This document shows, piece after piece, positions 43,286-52,165 of a stretch of 64,000 nt of DNA. This DNA is from Natronosalvus hydrolyticus. GTDB taxonomy: Archaea; Halobacteriota; Halobacteria; Halobacteriales; Natrialbaceae. Made by a program: the position numbers and the translations under genes. Each line of letters begins with the position of its first letter. The first letter of the stretch is position 1. The notes under the pieces were generated by a model. It was not told where the DNA came from and searched no databases. It saw nothing but the letters and a program-made list of their open reading frames with translations. The stretch covers positions 62,001 through 126,000 of the forward strand of contig JAOPJZ010000007.1 of NCBI GenBank assembly GCA_025517525.1, written 5' to 3'.

Positions 43286-44614
43286 TCACTCCTGACTCGT
43301 TCGGAGATCCCAGAGATCGTCGAACGTGATGACCTCGATGTCGGTTTCATCGATGTGCTCGAGTAACGCCTCGTAATCGGCTTCCCCCATCGTATTATCC
43401 GCATCGAAGGTGTGGAAGTTGAGGATTGTACACTGATTGTGCGTTGCGGCAAGGTCGACACACCGTTTCGATATCTCGAGGTCGTGGGCGATGGTCCGCG
43501 GAAGCACGAGCGGGTCGAATCCGTAGACGCTCGTCGTGTTGACGTTACCAGCCTGATTGAACCCGCCACAGTGGTGATAGGTTTCCTTGTGCTCGAGGCT
43601 TCGTCTGTCGAAACTATTGTGTGGATACACGATGTAGTTCGCACCCTCGAAGTCGTTGTCGATGTACCACTGTTTGTCCTGTCGAAGTCTGGCTTCGATT
43701 TCGGCCTCATCTTCGTACTCGTGAATCGGGGTGTGCGTCCCGTGGACGACGATCTGATCGCCCTCGTTCTGGCGCTCCTGAAGCTCAGAGACGGACATGA
43801 TTCCTTCACGGCCCTGTTCAGTCCAGCGGGGAACCGGAGCCTGCACTGTCCGGAACCCGTATTCGTCGTGCAACGGTGCGGCAACGTCGTAGTAGTCACG
43901 AAAGCCGTCGTCCCAGACCAGCATTACGTACCCCTGGTCCGGTGTCTCGTGGGTTCGCAGATCGTCGATCCAGACGGTTGCCTCGTCCATCGAGTGCAAC
44001 ACCTGGATTTCGAGTCGGTCCAGATGATCCATCGCCGGTTCGTATTCGCTCTGTTGGAACACACCAGGACTCGAACGGAACCAGCCGACTTCGGGCGTCC
44101 GATACGTGACTTCACGGAGCGAGTACACTTTTTCGCTCCCGAACTGATCGACGAGACGGAGGTTGACTGTCAGGTTCTGCGGTGTCGTCGTTCGGATGGC
44201 AAACGACAGATCGGTCGCTGTCAAATCTTCGCCCTCGAGCGAACGCTGTGCGATAATGTTCTGACTGTCTTCCGATTCGAGTTTGAGGCTTTGTTCGCCG
44301 TCGAAGACGATATCTTCGTCCGCGTCCCCCGATCCCTGGACGATCTCCCAGCCGTCGAGGTCGCTAAAGTCGTCATACGACGTCCCTGGTTGTCGAAATC
44401 GCTCTCGACTGTTGTACTCGGTCTCGAGGGATGGCACGCCATCCGTGACTGTGGGTGCCGATTCGTTTGGGTCGTCCGTGTTTCCGTTTGCCGAACTGTT
44501 GCTGATTTCGTCCGTTGCTGATTCGAGCCGATTGGTACAGCCTGCAATACCGGTGATACCGGCGGCACCCGACAGTGCGAGAAACCGTCGTCGCGTTTCG
44601 CGTTGCTGTGACAT
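43286..44614 (-). CDS. lipoprotein polysaccharide deacetylase, intact active site
   Basis: 442 residues with RRRFLALSG and lipobox IAGC (Cys26). A jelly-roll domain (about 80-220) precedes the NodB domain. This member keeps the canonical motifs: MLVWDDGFRDYY (Asp235/Asp236, base and metal), HGTHTPIH (His291 and His294 or His298, metal) and NYIVYPHNSFDRR and TILNFHTFD for the later motifs. It is likely a working N- or O-deacetylase on the cell surface, in contrast to the two degenerate paralogues. It is divergent from 44848-46548. Confidence 0.86.
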   Translation of the reverse strand: MSQQRETRRRFLALSGAAGITGIAGCTNRLESATDEISNSSANGNTDDPNESAPTVTDGVPSLETEYNSRERFRQPGTSYDDFSDLDGWEIVQGSGDADEDIVFDGEQSLKLESEDSQNIIAQRSLEGEDLTATDLSFAIRTTTPQNLTVNLRLVDQFGSEKVYSLREVTYRTPEVGWFRSSPGVFQQSEYEPAMDHLDRLEIQVLHSMDEATVWIDDLRTHETPDQGYVMLVWDDGFRDYYDVAAPLHDEYGFRTVQAPVPRWTEQGREGIMSVSELQERQNEGDQIVVHGTHTPIHEYEDEAEIEARLRQDKQWYIDNDFEGANYIVYPHNSFDRRSLEHKETYHHCGGFNQAGNVNTTSVYGFDPLVLPRTIAHDLEISKRCVDLAATHNQCTILNFHTFDADNTMGEADYEALLEHIDETDIEVITFDDLWDLRTSQE

Positions 44615-44847
44615 TGTCGGCCCGAGACTACTGATGGGAGACCCATTATTATAGATTGGATAGTCGAAATTGACGTCACAGTCGAGCGTTGGTGAACAGG
44701 ACGAAAACTGCGGGTTTCGGGCTTAACAATACCATAGTAATGGCGATATCGTTCGTATCGTACTCCAGTGAAGCGTACGTGTCGGCTCCGTTTTTCGAAC
44801 GGAACCGGTTTCGACCGTACGCAGACTACCAGCGGAGGTCGTTATCG

Positions 44848-46548
44848 ATGAACAGGGAACTTTTCGGCGTCTTCGGCGGTATCGACACGTTTGAGCGATT
44901 CAGAACGGACGACGAGTTCGACACGGTGCTCAGCGGCCCGACTCTCACCGTCGGCATCAGGGATGGCGATCTCGCCACGCCTGGCTGGAGTGCGACGTAC
45001 GCGAACGACGAGGGTTTTTGTGTTATCTGGGGGGAGGTGTACCCCCCAACTGACGAAGGGAACGCCGCTCAGTGGTTGCTCGATGCCTACATAGAAGATG
45101 GCCGTGAGGTACTATCGGCGCTCAACGGATCGTATCTCGCCGTTATCTATCTCGAGAGCAGTGACGAAGCGTTCGTCGTTACGGACCCAGTCCGTTCACG
45201 GGCGTGTTTCTACACGGACGAACCGGGAGTCCGGGTCTTTGGCACCGACGCCGCCATGGTTGGTCGCTCGATCTCCAATCCAACCCTCGACCAGCAGGGA
45301 ATCCTCGAGTTTCTGCATCTGGGCGTCGTTCTCGGCGAAAAGACGTCCGTCGCTGAACTCGACCGCCTTCCGCTGGATTCTCGGCTCACTCCCACTGCGG
45401 TTGATCGACTTGACCGGTTCGTTTACGAGCCACGCTCGTTCGATTACGTGGACGAACTTGCGGCTCGACTCGAACGGGCGCTCGAGCGCCGGTCGACGTT
45501 ACCGGGGAAAAAAGGCGTCTTGCTCTCGGCCGGCTACGATTCACGGATTATCCTTTCACAGGTTTCCGACCTCGAACAGAGTTACACCGTTGGAAGCCCT
45601 ACTGCTCAGGAAGTTCGGGGTGCCAATCGGCTGGCGGCTCAGTACGACGTGGCTCACACGGCCTTTCCACCTGATGAACGATACCTTCGGCCCGAAGAGA
45701 GGAAACTGCGTTACTCACAGGGAATCAAAGAATCACTCCATATCCACCACGCCGGATACACTGACGAGATGGATGTCGATACGATGTATCATGGACTGCT
45801 CTGTGATACGTTTTTCCGTGGCCATTTTACTGCCCAGGAGACTATCGACGTTCTCGGTAAACGGATTCCAATCGGCCAACTTGAGTCCAACCCGAACCCG
45901 GTCGAAACGCTTCTCGGGAAGTTCGGGTACAACCGTGAGGCGAGTGAATCGCTCGCCCATCGAACATCCTTCGGTATCGATCCGGAACCGTTCGTCAGCG
46001 AGGCAATCGAATCGGAGTTCGAGTCGTATCGTGACCGCACAGATAGTGTGCAAAACACCCTCACCTGTTGTGGGATTGCAAACCAGCCGTCAATCCCGTT
46101 TCATAGCCAGCTGTCGGATCACTTCTTGACCTCGTTTTTGGCGACTGATCGTGAACTGATCGAGTGGCACCTTCGGACACCGCCGAAACATCGAACGACA
46201 GAGACCTTCCTCAGAGCCTGTAAACAACTGGATTCGAACATTCTTCGACACCGACCACCGGATCGTCCGTACGGAACGACGCTATTTAATGAGGTGGAAG
46301 GCTTCGTCCGACGGAAGACGCCGTTTCTTTCCTCGTTCGAACCTCCGTGGCCGGACCGACAACAACTCTTCGAACGACATCAGTTGGATCAACGTATGCT
46401 CGGTGACCTCGAACACGTCCATAGCCTTCCAGCAAGGCACAAACTGAGACTTCTCGATCTTCGTGGTTGGCTCGAGCGGTGGCGAGGATCAGACGCACCA
46501 ACGCTCTCGGAATTGCAACCGCCAGAAACGGTACCGATTCGATCGTAA
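44848..46548 (+). CDS. asparagine-synthase-like protein lacking the glutaminase Cys
   Basis: 566 residues from the ATG at 44848, with GGAGGTC eight bases upstream; the frame extends 53 codons further but that part has no support. The N-terminal half resembles the AsnB glutaminase fold (GSYLAVIYLES, FVVTDPVRSRACFYT) but starts MNRELFGVFGG, so the Cys that must follow Met is absent. The C-terminal half has the ATP-pyrophosphatase loop LLSAGYDSRIIL (about 226-237). It probably activates a carboxylate with ATP using another nucleophile. Family members are found in polysaccharide regions, where they may amidate uronic acids (inference). Confidence 0.82.
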   Translation: MNRELFGVFGGIDTFERFRTDDEFDTVLSGPTLTVGIRDGDLATPGWSATYANDEGFCVIWGEVYPPTDEGNAAQWLLDAYIEDGREVLSALNGSYLAVIYLESSDEAFVVTDPVRSRACFYTDEPGVRVFGTDAAMVGRSISNPTLDQQGILEFLHLGVVLGEKTSVAELDRLPLDSRLTPTAVDRLDRFVYEPRSFDYVDELAARLERALERRSTLPGKKGVLLSAGYDSRIILSQVSDLEQSYTVGSPTAQEVRGANRLAAQYDVAHTAFPPDERYLRPEERKLRYSQGIKESLHIHHAGYTDEMDVDTMYHGLLCDTFFRGHFTAQETIDVLGKRIPIGQLESNPNPVETLLGKFGYNREASESLAHRTSFGIDPEPFVSEAIESEFESYRDRTDSVQNTLTCCGIANQPSIPFHSQLSDHFLTSFLATDRELIEWHLRTPPKHRTTETFLRACKQLDSNILRHRPPDRPYGTTLFNEVEGFVRRKTPFLSSFEPPWPDRQQLFERHQLDQRMLGDLEHVHSLPARHKLRLLDLRGWLERWRGSDAPTLSELQPPETVPIRS

Positions 46549-46598
46549 CGTATAGGTCTCTGGGTACAAACTGCCGGTCTGTCTGGCTCGTTCGTAAT

Positions 46599-46676
46599 AC
46601 TAGCCATTGAAAGTCATTGTCCATTCTATCGCAAAACGGGGTCGTGATTGGTGTATAAATCGGTTCAATGGCTACT
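46599..46676. mobile_element. 78-bp MITE-like palindromic element, copy B (inverted)
   Basis: On the minus strand it reads AGTAGCCATTGAA... to TTCAATGGCTAGT, aligned end to end with copy C at 56812. It keeps TGCGATAG and AATGACTTTCAATGGCTA. It lies 155 bases before a membrane-anchored regulator. Confidence 0.75.
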
Positions 46677-46830
46677 AAATATCTTTCTTGATTGCGTATG
46701 TTATTGCTCACCGTATAACAGCAAAAACATCCCCTAGATGGCTGCTTGCACCCGTTTATCGAGTTTATATTCCGTTTATCACCGGTGAACCGTGAATATG
46801 CTTATATGATACGGACATATAACGTGAGAC

Positions 46831-47361
46831 ATGCGTCTGACGCCGTCGTGGCTCCGGTCTGACACGTCTGCGGAGGAAGCCGACTCTGGAGTGTACGATG
46901 TGTCTGGTGTGACGGTCTATCAGTGCTCGGGAAACGGTTTTCCGAACAGTGATACACAGGTCGAGAGCCGGGTGGATGCGTATCTCCCACGATCCGATGA
47001 GCGCCTGCTGGCTGTTCTCGAAAGTATGGAAACACCCGTTACGGTTGATGAAATCGCTGACCAATTAATAGAGCCGGCACGACCGTCAATTGATACGTGG
47101 GCTGCTGTCCACCAACATCTCCAGTGTGAAACGCTTCCAGCACTTGATGAACGCGGAGACATCGATTTCAATCAAACGGACGGGATCGTCGAGTCCGCTG
47201 CAGCTGACACATCGCGCAGGACTCTCCACTCTTTCACCTTTCTGGGCCTGGTGGCGATTACCCTCCTGGTCCCACTCATTGCGTTCGTCTCACTGTCGAC
47301 ACTGACTGCTGTGTTGGTTTCTCTCGTGACAATGTTGTTTACGCTGTGGTTCGTTCCATAA
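46831..47361 (+). CDS. DUF7344-like regulator with two membrane helices
   Basis: 176 residues. A winged-helix-like region spans about 50-115 (RLLAVLESMETPVTVDEIADQLI, then HQHLQCETLPALDERGDIDF). Two tight C-terminal helices follow (FTFLGLVAITLLVPLIAFV and LTAVLVSLVTMLFTLWFV). This is the reduced layout of haloarchaeal membrane-anchored wHTH proteins. It converges on another DUF7344 gene at 47378, with 16 bases between their ends. A TATA-like TTATATGATACG lies upstream. Confidence 0.7.
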   Translation: MRLTPSWLRSDTSAEEADSGVYDVSGVTVYQCSGNGFPNSDTQVESRVDAYLPRSDERLLAVLESMETPVTVDEIADQLIEPARPSIDTWAAVHQHLQCETLPALDERGDIDFNQTDGIVESAAADTSRRTLHSFTFLGLVAITLLVPLIAFVSLSTLTAVLVSLVTMLFTLWFVP

Positions 47362-47377
47362 TCTGTAACTGTTGTGC

Positions 47378-47968
47378 TCAGTTGATATTCCACCCGATAG
47401 TAACCACTGTATAGAGGAGCAAGATCAGCGCAGCCAGGCCGATACCTGAAATAAACGACGTAAAAGGTAGTTCCATTACGGCTCCTAAAACCACCGCATA
47501 ACCCACCACTGTGGTACCGATGTAATAATCGCCCCATTCAGGCCCCTGTCCGCCGTTTTCATCTGTGGACTCCGTTGTGGGTTCGATCTCGAGATACTGA
47601 TCGACCTGGTCTGCAAGTGGCTTTCGCTCGACGATACCACGGTCTTGCTGGTACTCGATAACACCTGCTTTATCCAGTTTCTTCAGATGGGATTGATACA
47701 GTGGGATGTACACTCGCTGGCGCTGGGTTGACGTGAGTTGTTCGACGGTGGTGTGGTGTTCCCATGCAGCGACTTGTTCTGCGACATCGCGCATACGTAC
47801 GGGCCCTTCGGTACCTCGAAGATACCGGAGCACCATGCGACGACGCTCGTTTTGCAGCAGATGAAAGATTTCGTCCATCGAAAAACGCTTCGCTGTCTCA
47901 CCAGGATCGTTTGCACTATCGGTAGTACACTCACTCTGTTCTTCTATGCTGATATCTTCTGCTTTCAT
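47378..47968 (-). CDS. DUF7344 membrane-anchored winged-helix protein
   Basis: 196 residues. The classical DUF7344 core is MDEIFHLLQNERRRMVLRYL, VRMRDVAEQVAAWEHHTTVE and YIPLYQSHLKKLDKAGVIEY (about 31-105). Two C-terminal helices follow (YYIGTTVVGYAVVLGAVMEL and FISGIGLAALILLLYTVVTI). It probably senses at the membrane and binds DNA with the wHTH. The gene forms a convergent pair with 46831-47361 and is preceded by a 370-base AT-rich region. Confidence 0.86.
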   Translation of the reverse strand: MKAEDISIEEQSECTTDSANDPGETAKRFSMDEIFHLLQNERRRMVLRYLRGTEGPVRMRDVAEQVAAWEHHTTVEQLTSTQRQRVYIPLYQSHLKKLDKAGVIEYQQDRGIVERKPLADQVDQYLEIEPTTESTDENGGQGPEWGDYYIGTTVVGYAVVLGAVMELPFTSFISGIGLAALILLLYTVVTIGWNIN

Positions 47969-48338
47969 CGTACCAACTTTGGCTAAACATGAGTGGGTAA
48001 TAAAGTATTGAAATCGTGTATTTCCTCGAGAGACATTTTATACTATTTCACGACTGACCGATGACTTTTTATATGATTTTAAACCTGTGATACAGGCCGT
48101 CAAAATTGGTATATTGGTGTTTTCAAGAAATAATGTGGACATTTTTTTTCATGAGCAATAAAAGAGAGACAAAATAACCCTTCAATTCAGTTCATGCATT
48201 GTTTTTACCCCTCTAGAACCACCAAAGCTTACTTAAGGGGTTTAGTGTCGTGACCATTATGTATCGACGTCGTTCACCCCCTGACATTGGGGCTTATCTG
48301 GAAGATAATAAACCGCTGTTGGCCCGTATGTATAGGCA
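47969..48338. other. AT-rich divergent promoter region
   Basis: The most AT-rich stretch of the window, with several TATA-like blocks (TTTTATATGATTTTAAAC, about 48067-48084) and T-runs near 48145. No gene. It must drive the DUF7344 gene on one side and the DUF1616 gene on the other. Confidence 0.5.
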
Positions 48339-49325
48339 ATGAGCGACACGAACTGGTGGTTTTTCGATCAGGCTGTTGTTATCGCTGCCACAGGCCTTCT
48401 CACATTCGGCATATTTTCCGGAATAACTGGTGTTATACGAATTGGCCTTGCTATTCCGCTGGTCCTCTTTCTTCCCGGGTATGCACTGGTCTCTGCGCTG
48501 TTTCCGGACAAACCGAACGATCCGTATCACCCCTTCGATGAACACAAAACCGGGCTTGGAAATCCACTGCTGGTGAGTGGTGGTTTGCAACCTATCGAAC
48601 GATTCATCCTGTCATCTGTCTTTAGCGTTTTCCTCGTTCCGGTGATTGCCCTTATTCCGGCCGCAACCCCTGGGGGTTTGACCCTCGAAACAGTACTCTC
48701 CGGCATTTCGATCGTCACGGTTGTCTTCGCCGTCATCGCGATCATTTCTCGATATCGGTGTCAACCGGAGCGACGCTACGTCCCGTCGTTTTCTTTTGCC
48801 CCGCTGTTTTTTCGCTCACGGCCAACGCTTTTCAACGCCTCGAGTTATCGACCCTACAATATTGCAATCGTACTCAGTCTGTTCCTGGTAGTCGCCAGTG
48901 TGGGATTTGCCGTGACAAACCCACCACAGCCTGATGGATACACCGAGTTTTCCATCGAGACCGATGATGTCACAGGTGACCTCGAGACGATGTACGAGTC
49001 GGCGTACACCTCTGGCGAGACAGAGACGCTGAACACCTCGATCACGAACCACGAACACGATCAACAGACCTACACAACCGTGTTGTTGATCCAGCAGGTG
49101 AGTTACGAAGATGGGGACGTCACTGTGCATGAAACGGACGAACTCGATCGACAGACGACGACGGTCGCCGACGGCGAGACACAACAACAAACGCTCGAGG
49201 TGACGCCGACGATGCAAGACGATGATATCCGGCTCACCGTGTTGCTCTACGACGGTGACCCACCAGATGACCCCGCTGTCGACAACGCCTATCGTGTCAT
49301 AACACTGCCGATCGAGGTATCGTGA
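48339..49325 (+). CDS. DUF1616 membrane protein
   Basis: 328 residues. Four N-terminal helices include VIRIGLAIPLVLFLPGYALVSALFP, the conserved DUF1616 opening, and ILSSVFSVFLVPVIALIPAA. A fifth helix (IAIVLSLFLVVASVGFAVT) precedes a long outside domain with YTEFSIETDD and an Ig-like end (GETETLNTSITNHE, VLLIQQVSY, IRLTVLLYDGD). DUF1616 genes sit in haloarchaeal N-glycosylation and polysaccharide clusters; the function is unknown. The stop overlaps the next start (TGATG). Confidence 0.86.
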   Translation: MSDTNWWFFDQAVVIAATGLLTFGIFSGITGVIRIGLAIPLVLFLPGYALVSALFPDKPNDPYHPFDEHKTGLGNPLLVSGGLQPIERFILSSVFSVFLVPVIALIPAATPGGLTLETVLSGISIVTVVFAVIAIISRYRCQPERRYVPSFSFAPLFFRSRPTLFNASSYRPYNIAIVLSLFLVVASVGFAVTNPPQPDGYTEFSIETDDVTGDLETMYESAYTSGETETLNTSITNHEHDQQTYTTVLLIQQVSYEDGDVTVHETDELDRQTTTVADGETQQQTLEVTPTMQDDDIRLTVLLYDGDPPDDPAVDNAYRVITLPIEVS

Positions 49326-49900
49326 TGTGGCCGTGGGAACATCTTGCGGTTGCGTACGTGCTGTACTCATTGTGTACGAACCTGTGGTTACATCGGTCGC
49401 CGTCGACCCGTGAAACGATCGCTGTCGCAATTGGCTCACAACTCCCTGACCTCGTTGATAAGCCACTCGCCTGGACGTTTGGCCTGACGGAGACGGGCTA
49501 TTCGATTGGGCATTCGATATTCGTCGCGCCGCTCATCTGCCTCGTCGCGTTTGCAGTGGTTATCCGGTCCGATACCGTCATGCCAGCCGTCGGATTTTCG
49601 CTTGCATACGCCTCACATCTCGTGACCGATGTGTTGAATCCGGTCCGATACGGACGACCGATCGAACCACGTGTCGTTCTTTGGCCACTTTCGTCGCCGC
49701 CAACCGGTAATCACGGCGGGCTCGTCGATCATTTCGTCCTTTATGTCCTTCGCGATACGACGGCGATCGTAGAAAGTGGTCTGACGTTCCAGCTAGGGAT
49801 CCAACTTCTGCTAGGGTTGGCCGTTGTCGGCCTCTGGCTCTCGGACGGGGCACCGGTTCTCAGTGACGGGTGGCGTGTTGTGCAGAACACATTCCGGTGA
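49325..49900 (+). CDS. YdjM-like membrane-bound metal-dependent hydrolase
   Basis: 191 residues from the ATG that overlaps the DUF1616 stop, so the pair is coupled. It starts MWPWEHLAVAYVLYSL. It contains IGSQLPDLVDKPLAW (the His/Asp-rich loop of PF04307), SIGHSIFVAPL, YASHLVTDVLNP and WPLSSPP, which together form the likely metal site inside four membrane helices. The substrate is unknown. It converges on 50189-52165. Confidence 0.8.
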   Translation: MWPWEHLAVAYVLYSLCTNLWLHRSPSTRETIAVAIGSQLPDLVDKPLAWTFGLTETGYSIGHSIFVAPLICLVAFAVVIRSDTVMPAVGFSLAYASHLVTDVLNPVRYGRPIEPRVVLWPLSSPPTGNHGGLVDHFVLYVLRDTTAIVESGLTFQLGIQLLLGLAVVGLWLSDGAPVLSDGWRVVQNTFR

Positions 49901-50188
49901 TTTTCTTCTCGCCTCCTGGGAGTAAGACACTCCCTCGAGGAACCTTTCGACACCGTTTTTGTGGTGTCACCAGTGCAAAGGACGTTCGTCGAGGTTAGGA
50001 TCCAGACGCTATCAGAAAGTGTGATAGCCGCTTCTCTTGGTCCGATCACAAGCTCCTCCGGCAGTACTCGTGCGGCCAGATGAGTCGTCGTCGGTTCCTG
50101 TTGGTTCAGGGCGTGGTGTCGCCACCATGCAGCTTGCAAATGGATTTCGTTGGTCGAGTATTGGGACGGTCGACGTACAACGGCTGAG

Positions 50189-52165
50189 CTACATCGATGC
50201 CGGTGAGGGTGTACACATCGAGACCTCACCGTTCGTGTAGACGATAGCCTGATCGGGGCGACAAATCCGATCTCGAGTGATCTGTTCGATCCGACCGTTC
50301 CCATCAGCATCTCGGAAGAACGTCGCCTCCGTAGATTGGGTGGTTCGATACACCACGTAGTCGTGGTTTGCTACACCGTCGTCGGGGACGGTTGCAGCGG
50401 TCGTTGATGGGTACACACCAGTTCGACTGATCAGCGTTTGATACGGATGGTCGGTGTGGAGTCGTTGGTCCGGACGAATATCACTGCCACTGGGTGAACC
50501 GGTCAACTCACCGATCGACGCTGCAGCAGTCAGTTCCGCGTCACTATAGGCAAGTCGTTCGTGTTGGTCGGCGAACACCGGGTTATCGGCATTGCTTTCG
50601 GCGGCGAAGATCATCGCCCCCGGGAAGACGAGGACGAATATCAGGAGGACGGAGACGACGAGAGCGGGAGAGAGCTTCCCATACAGCGTTCGAAGGCCGA
50701 TCGCGCCGAGTATCGCCATCGGTGCGTACAGGAAGGCAAACCAGCGAGTCGGAATGAAATTCCGAATGCCAAACATCGGCAGCCCGAGGACGAACACGAG
50801 CATGAACGCTGCGGCCAACAGGAGGGTAAACACCGATTGTTCGGCACGTCGCCGGTGGACGACGTAGAGACAGCCGACGAACGTAGCACCGAGGAGAAAC
50901 AGGAATCCGAGGGCGTCGACGTACGGAACGATCTGTTCGAGCAATGTCTGGGTCGTTTCTGTGCTTGTCTCGGTTGAGTCGGCTGCGGAGTCACTCGCGA
51001 TGTTGAGGAAACCGGCACTCTCCTCGAGGGTCTGCGTGAAAAAGCTCAGGACAGTCGCCAGAAACGAATCCTCTCGGTACGGGGTAAGCGACCAGACGAA
51101 GATGGTGAGGCCGAAGTTGAATGCGACGAGTCCAACCAGGTTGACCGGCTTTTTCGCCCGAAAGACGCTCGTATCAAGGCGGTCGAGTCCGAGGGGGCCC
51201 ACCACGAATACGATCTGTGCGATGAACGCCGCTAGCAACAACACGAGCATGATGAACGTCGAGACCTGATGGGTGAGAATAACGGCGACACTCAACAGTA
51301 ACAACAGTGAGAAGTCCCGAAAGGTGTACTCGATTCGCATCACTCGAAGTAATGCGTACAAGACGGCGAGGAAAAAGACGAGCCCAAGACTCGTGGGGAT
51401 GAGATGCATCCCCCACATCGCGACGTGGCTCGCAAGCGCATAACACGTGGCTGCTAGCGTCGCCCATCGCTGTGCAACGAGCAGGTTCGTCCCCGCATAG
51501 ACCAGCAGTATTGACAGCGGCATCACGAGACCGACGGAGAGATACAGTGCAGTGCGAATTGGAACGCCATAAAGCAGTGCTGAAGACGCTACCAGCAGGT
51601 GGTATAGCGGTGATGCAAAGTGTTTATCATGAGAGATAGCGCCCAGGGATCCTTCTTCGAGGATTGCGGTCGTCAGCTCGACGTGGGTCCAGATGTCGAT
51701 CCCGATATAGCCCGGTGTGACGTACAGGGCCGTAAATCGGAAGACGAACGCAAACAAGACGACTTGCAACAGCACGAGTCCGGGTTTGAACGTCTGGTCG
51801 TTCGTAAAGAGAATCTGTCCGAGCAACAGCGTCCCGAGAAGGCTGGCGACCCCGAAAAAAAGGGGCGTACGTGTTCCCTGAAGGACTGTCAGCATCACGA
51901 GCCCCGCCAGTCCAGACAGTACGAGGCTTGGCAGTGTCATCGACACCGCTGCGGGAAGGGTTGGGAGTCCACGTGCGTTCTCCTGGTAGAGAGCGATGAG
52001 ATACAGTGCACACGCGGTTCCAAGGAGTATCGGAACGGTATTCAGGTAGATCTGTGACGCAAAAAACCGGAGCGGGAACAGTGTGAGTGCGAGCAAGAGG
52101 CCACCGATTGCAGCAACCGTATCCAGCCGAAACGGTCGTCGCCGCTGGATCGATTTATACACCAT
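50189..52165 (-). CDS. large polytopic membrane protein, GT-C glycosyltransferase-like
   Basis: 658 residues from the ATG at 52165, which lies 11 bases inside the 3' end of the upstream GT4 gene; the longer frame is ignored. At least twelve hydrophobic helices are present. The first large loop reads GYIGIDIWTHVELTTAILEEG and KHFASPLYHLLVASSALLYG, a GT-C-like pattern with an Asp-rich loop. A soluble C-terminal domain (about 570-658) ends NGRIEQITRDRICRPDQAIV. It is likely a lipid-linked-sugar transferase or polymerase that works with the three preceding genes. It is not an AglB: I see no WWDYG motif. Confidence 0.68.
   Translation of the reverse strand: MVYKSIQRRRPFRLDTVAAIGGLLLALTLFPLRFFASQIYLNTVPILLGTACALYLIALYQENARGLPTLPAAVSMTLPSLVLSGLAGLVMLTVLQGTRTPLFFGVASLLGTLLLGQILFTNDQTFKPGLVLLQVVLFAFVFRFTALYVTPGYIGIDIWTHVELTTAILEEGSLGAISHDKHFASPLYHLLVASSALLYGVPIRTALYLSVGLVMPLSILLVYAGTNLLVAQRWATLAATCYALASHVAMWGMHLIPTSLGLVFFLAVLYALLRVMRIEYTFRDFSLLLLLSVAVILTHQVSTFIMLVLLLAAFIAQIVFVVGPLGLDRLDTSVFRAKKPVNLVGLVAFNFGLTIFVWSLTPYREDSFLATVLSFFTQTLEESAGFLNIASDSAADSTETSTETTQTLLEQIVPYVDALGFLFLLGATFVGCLYVVHRRRAEQSVFTLLLAAAFMLVFVLGLPMFGIRNFIPTRWFAFLYAPMAILGAIGLRTLYGKLSPALVVSVLLIFVLVFPGAMIFAAESNADNPVFADQHERLAYSDAELTAAASIGELTGSPSGSDIRPDQRLHTDHPYQTLISRTGVYPSTTAATVPDDGVANHDYVVYRTTQSTEATFFRDADGNGRIEQITRDRICRPDQAIVYTNGEVSMCTPSPASM

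Noticed and set aside
50037..50240. 67-residue plus-strand frame overlapping the end of the polytopic gene
   Set aside because: Its 3' part lies antisense to the coding sequence at 50189 and it has no domain or start signal.
50189..52165. AglB oligosaccharyltransferase
   Set aside because: No WWDYG motif, and the soluble C-terminal domain is too small.
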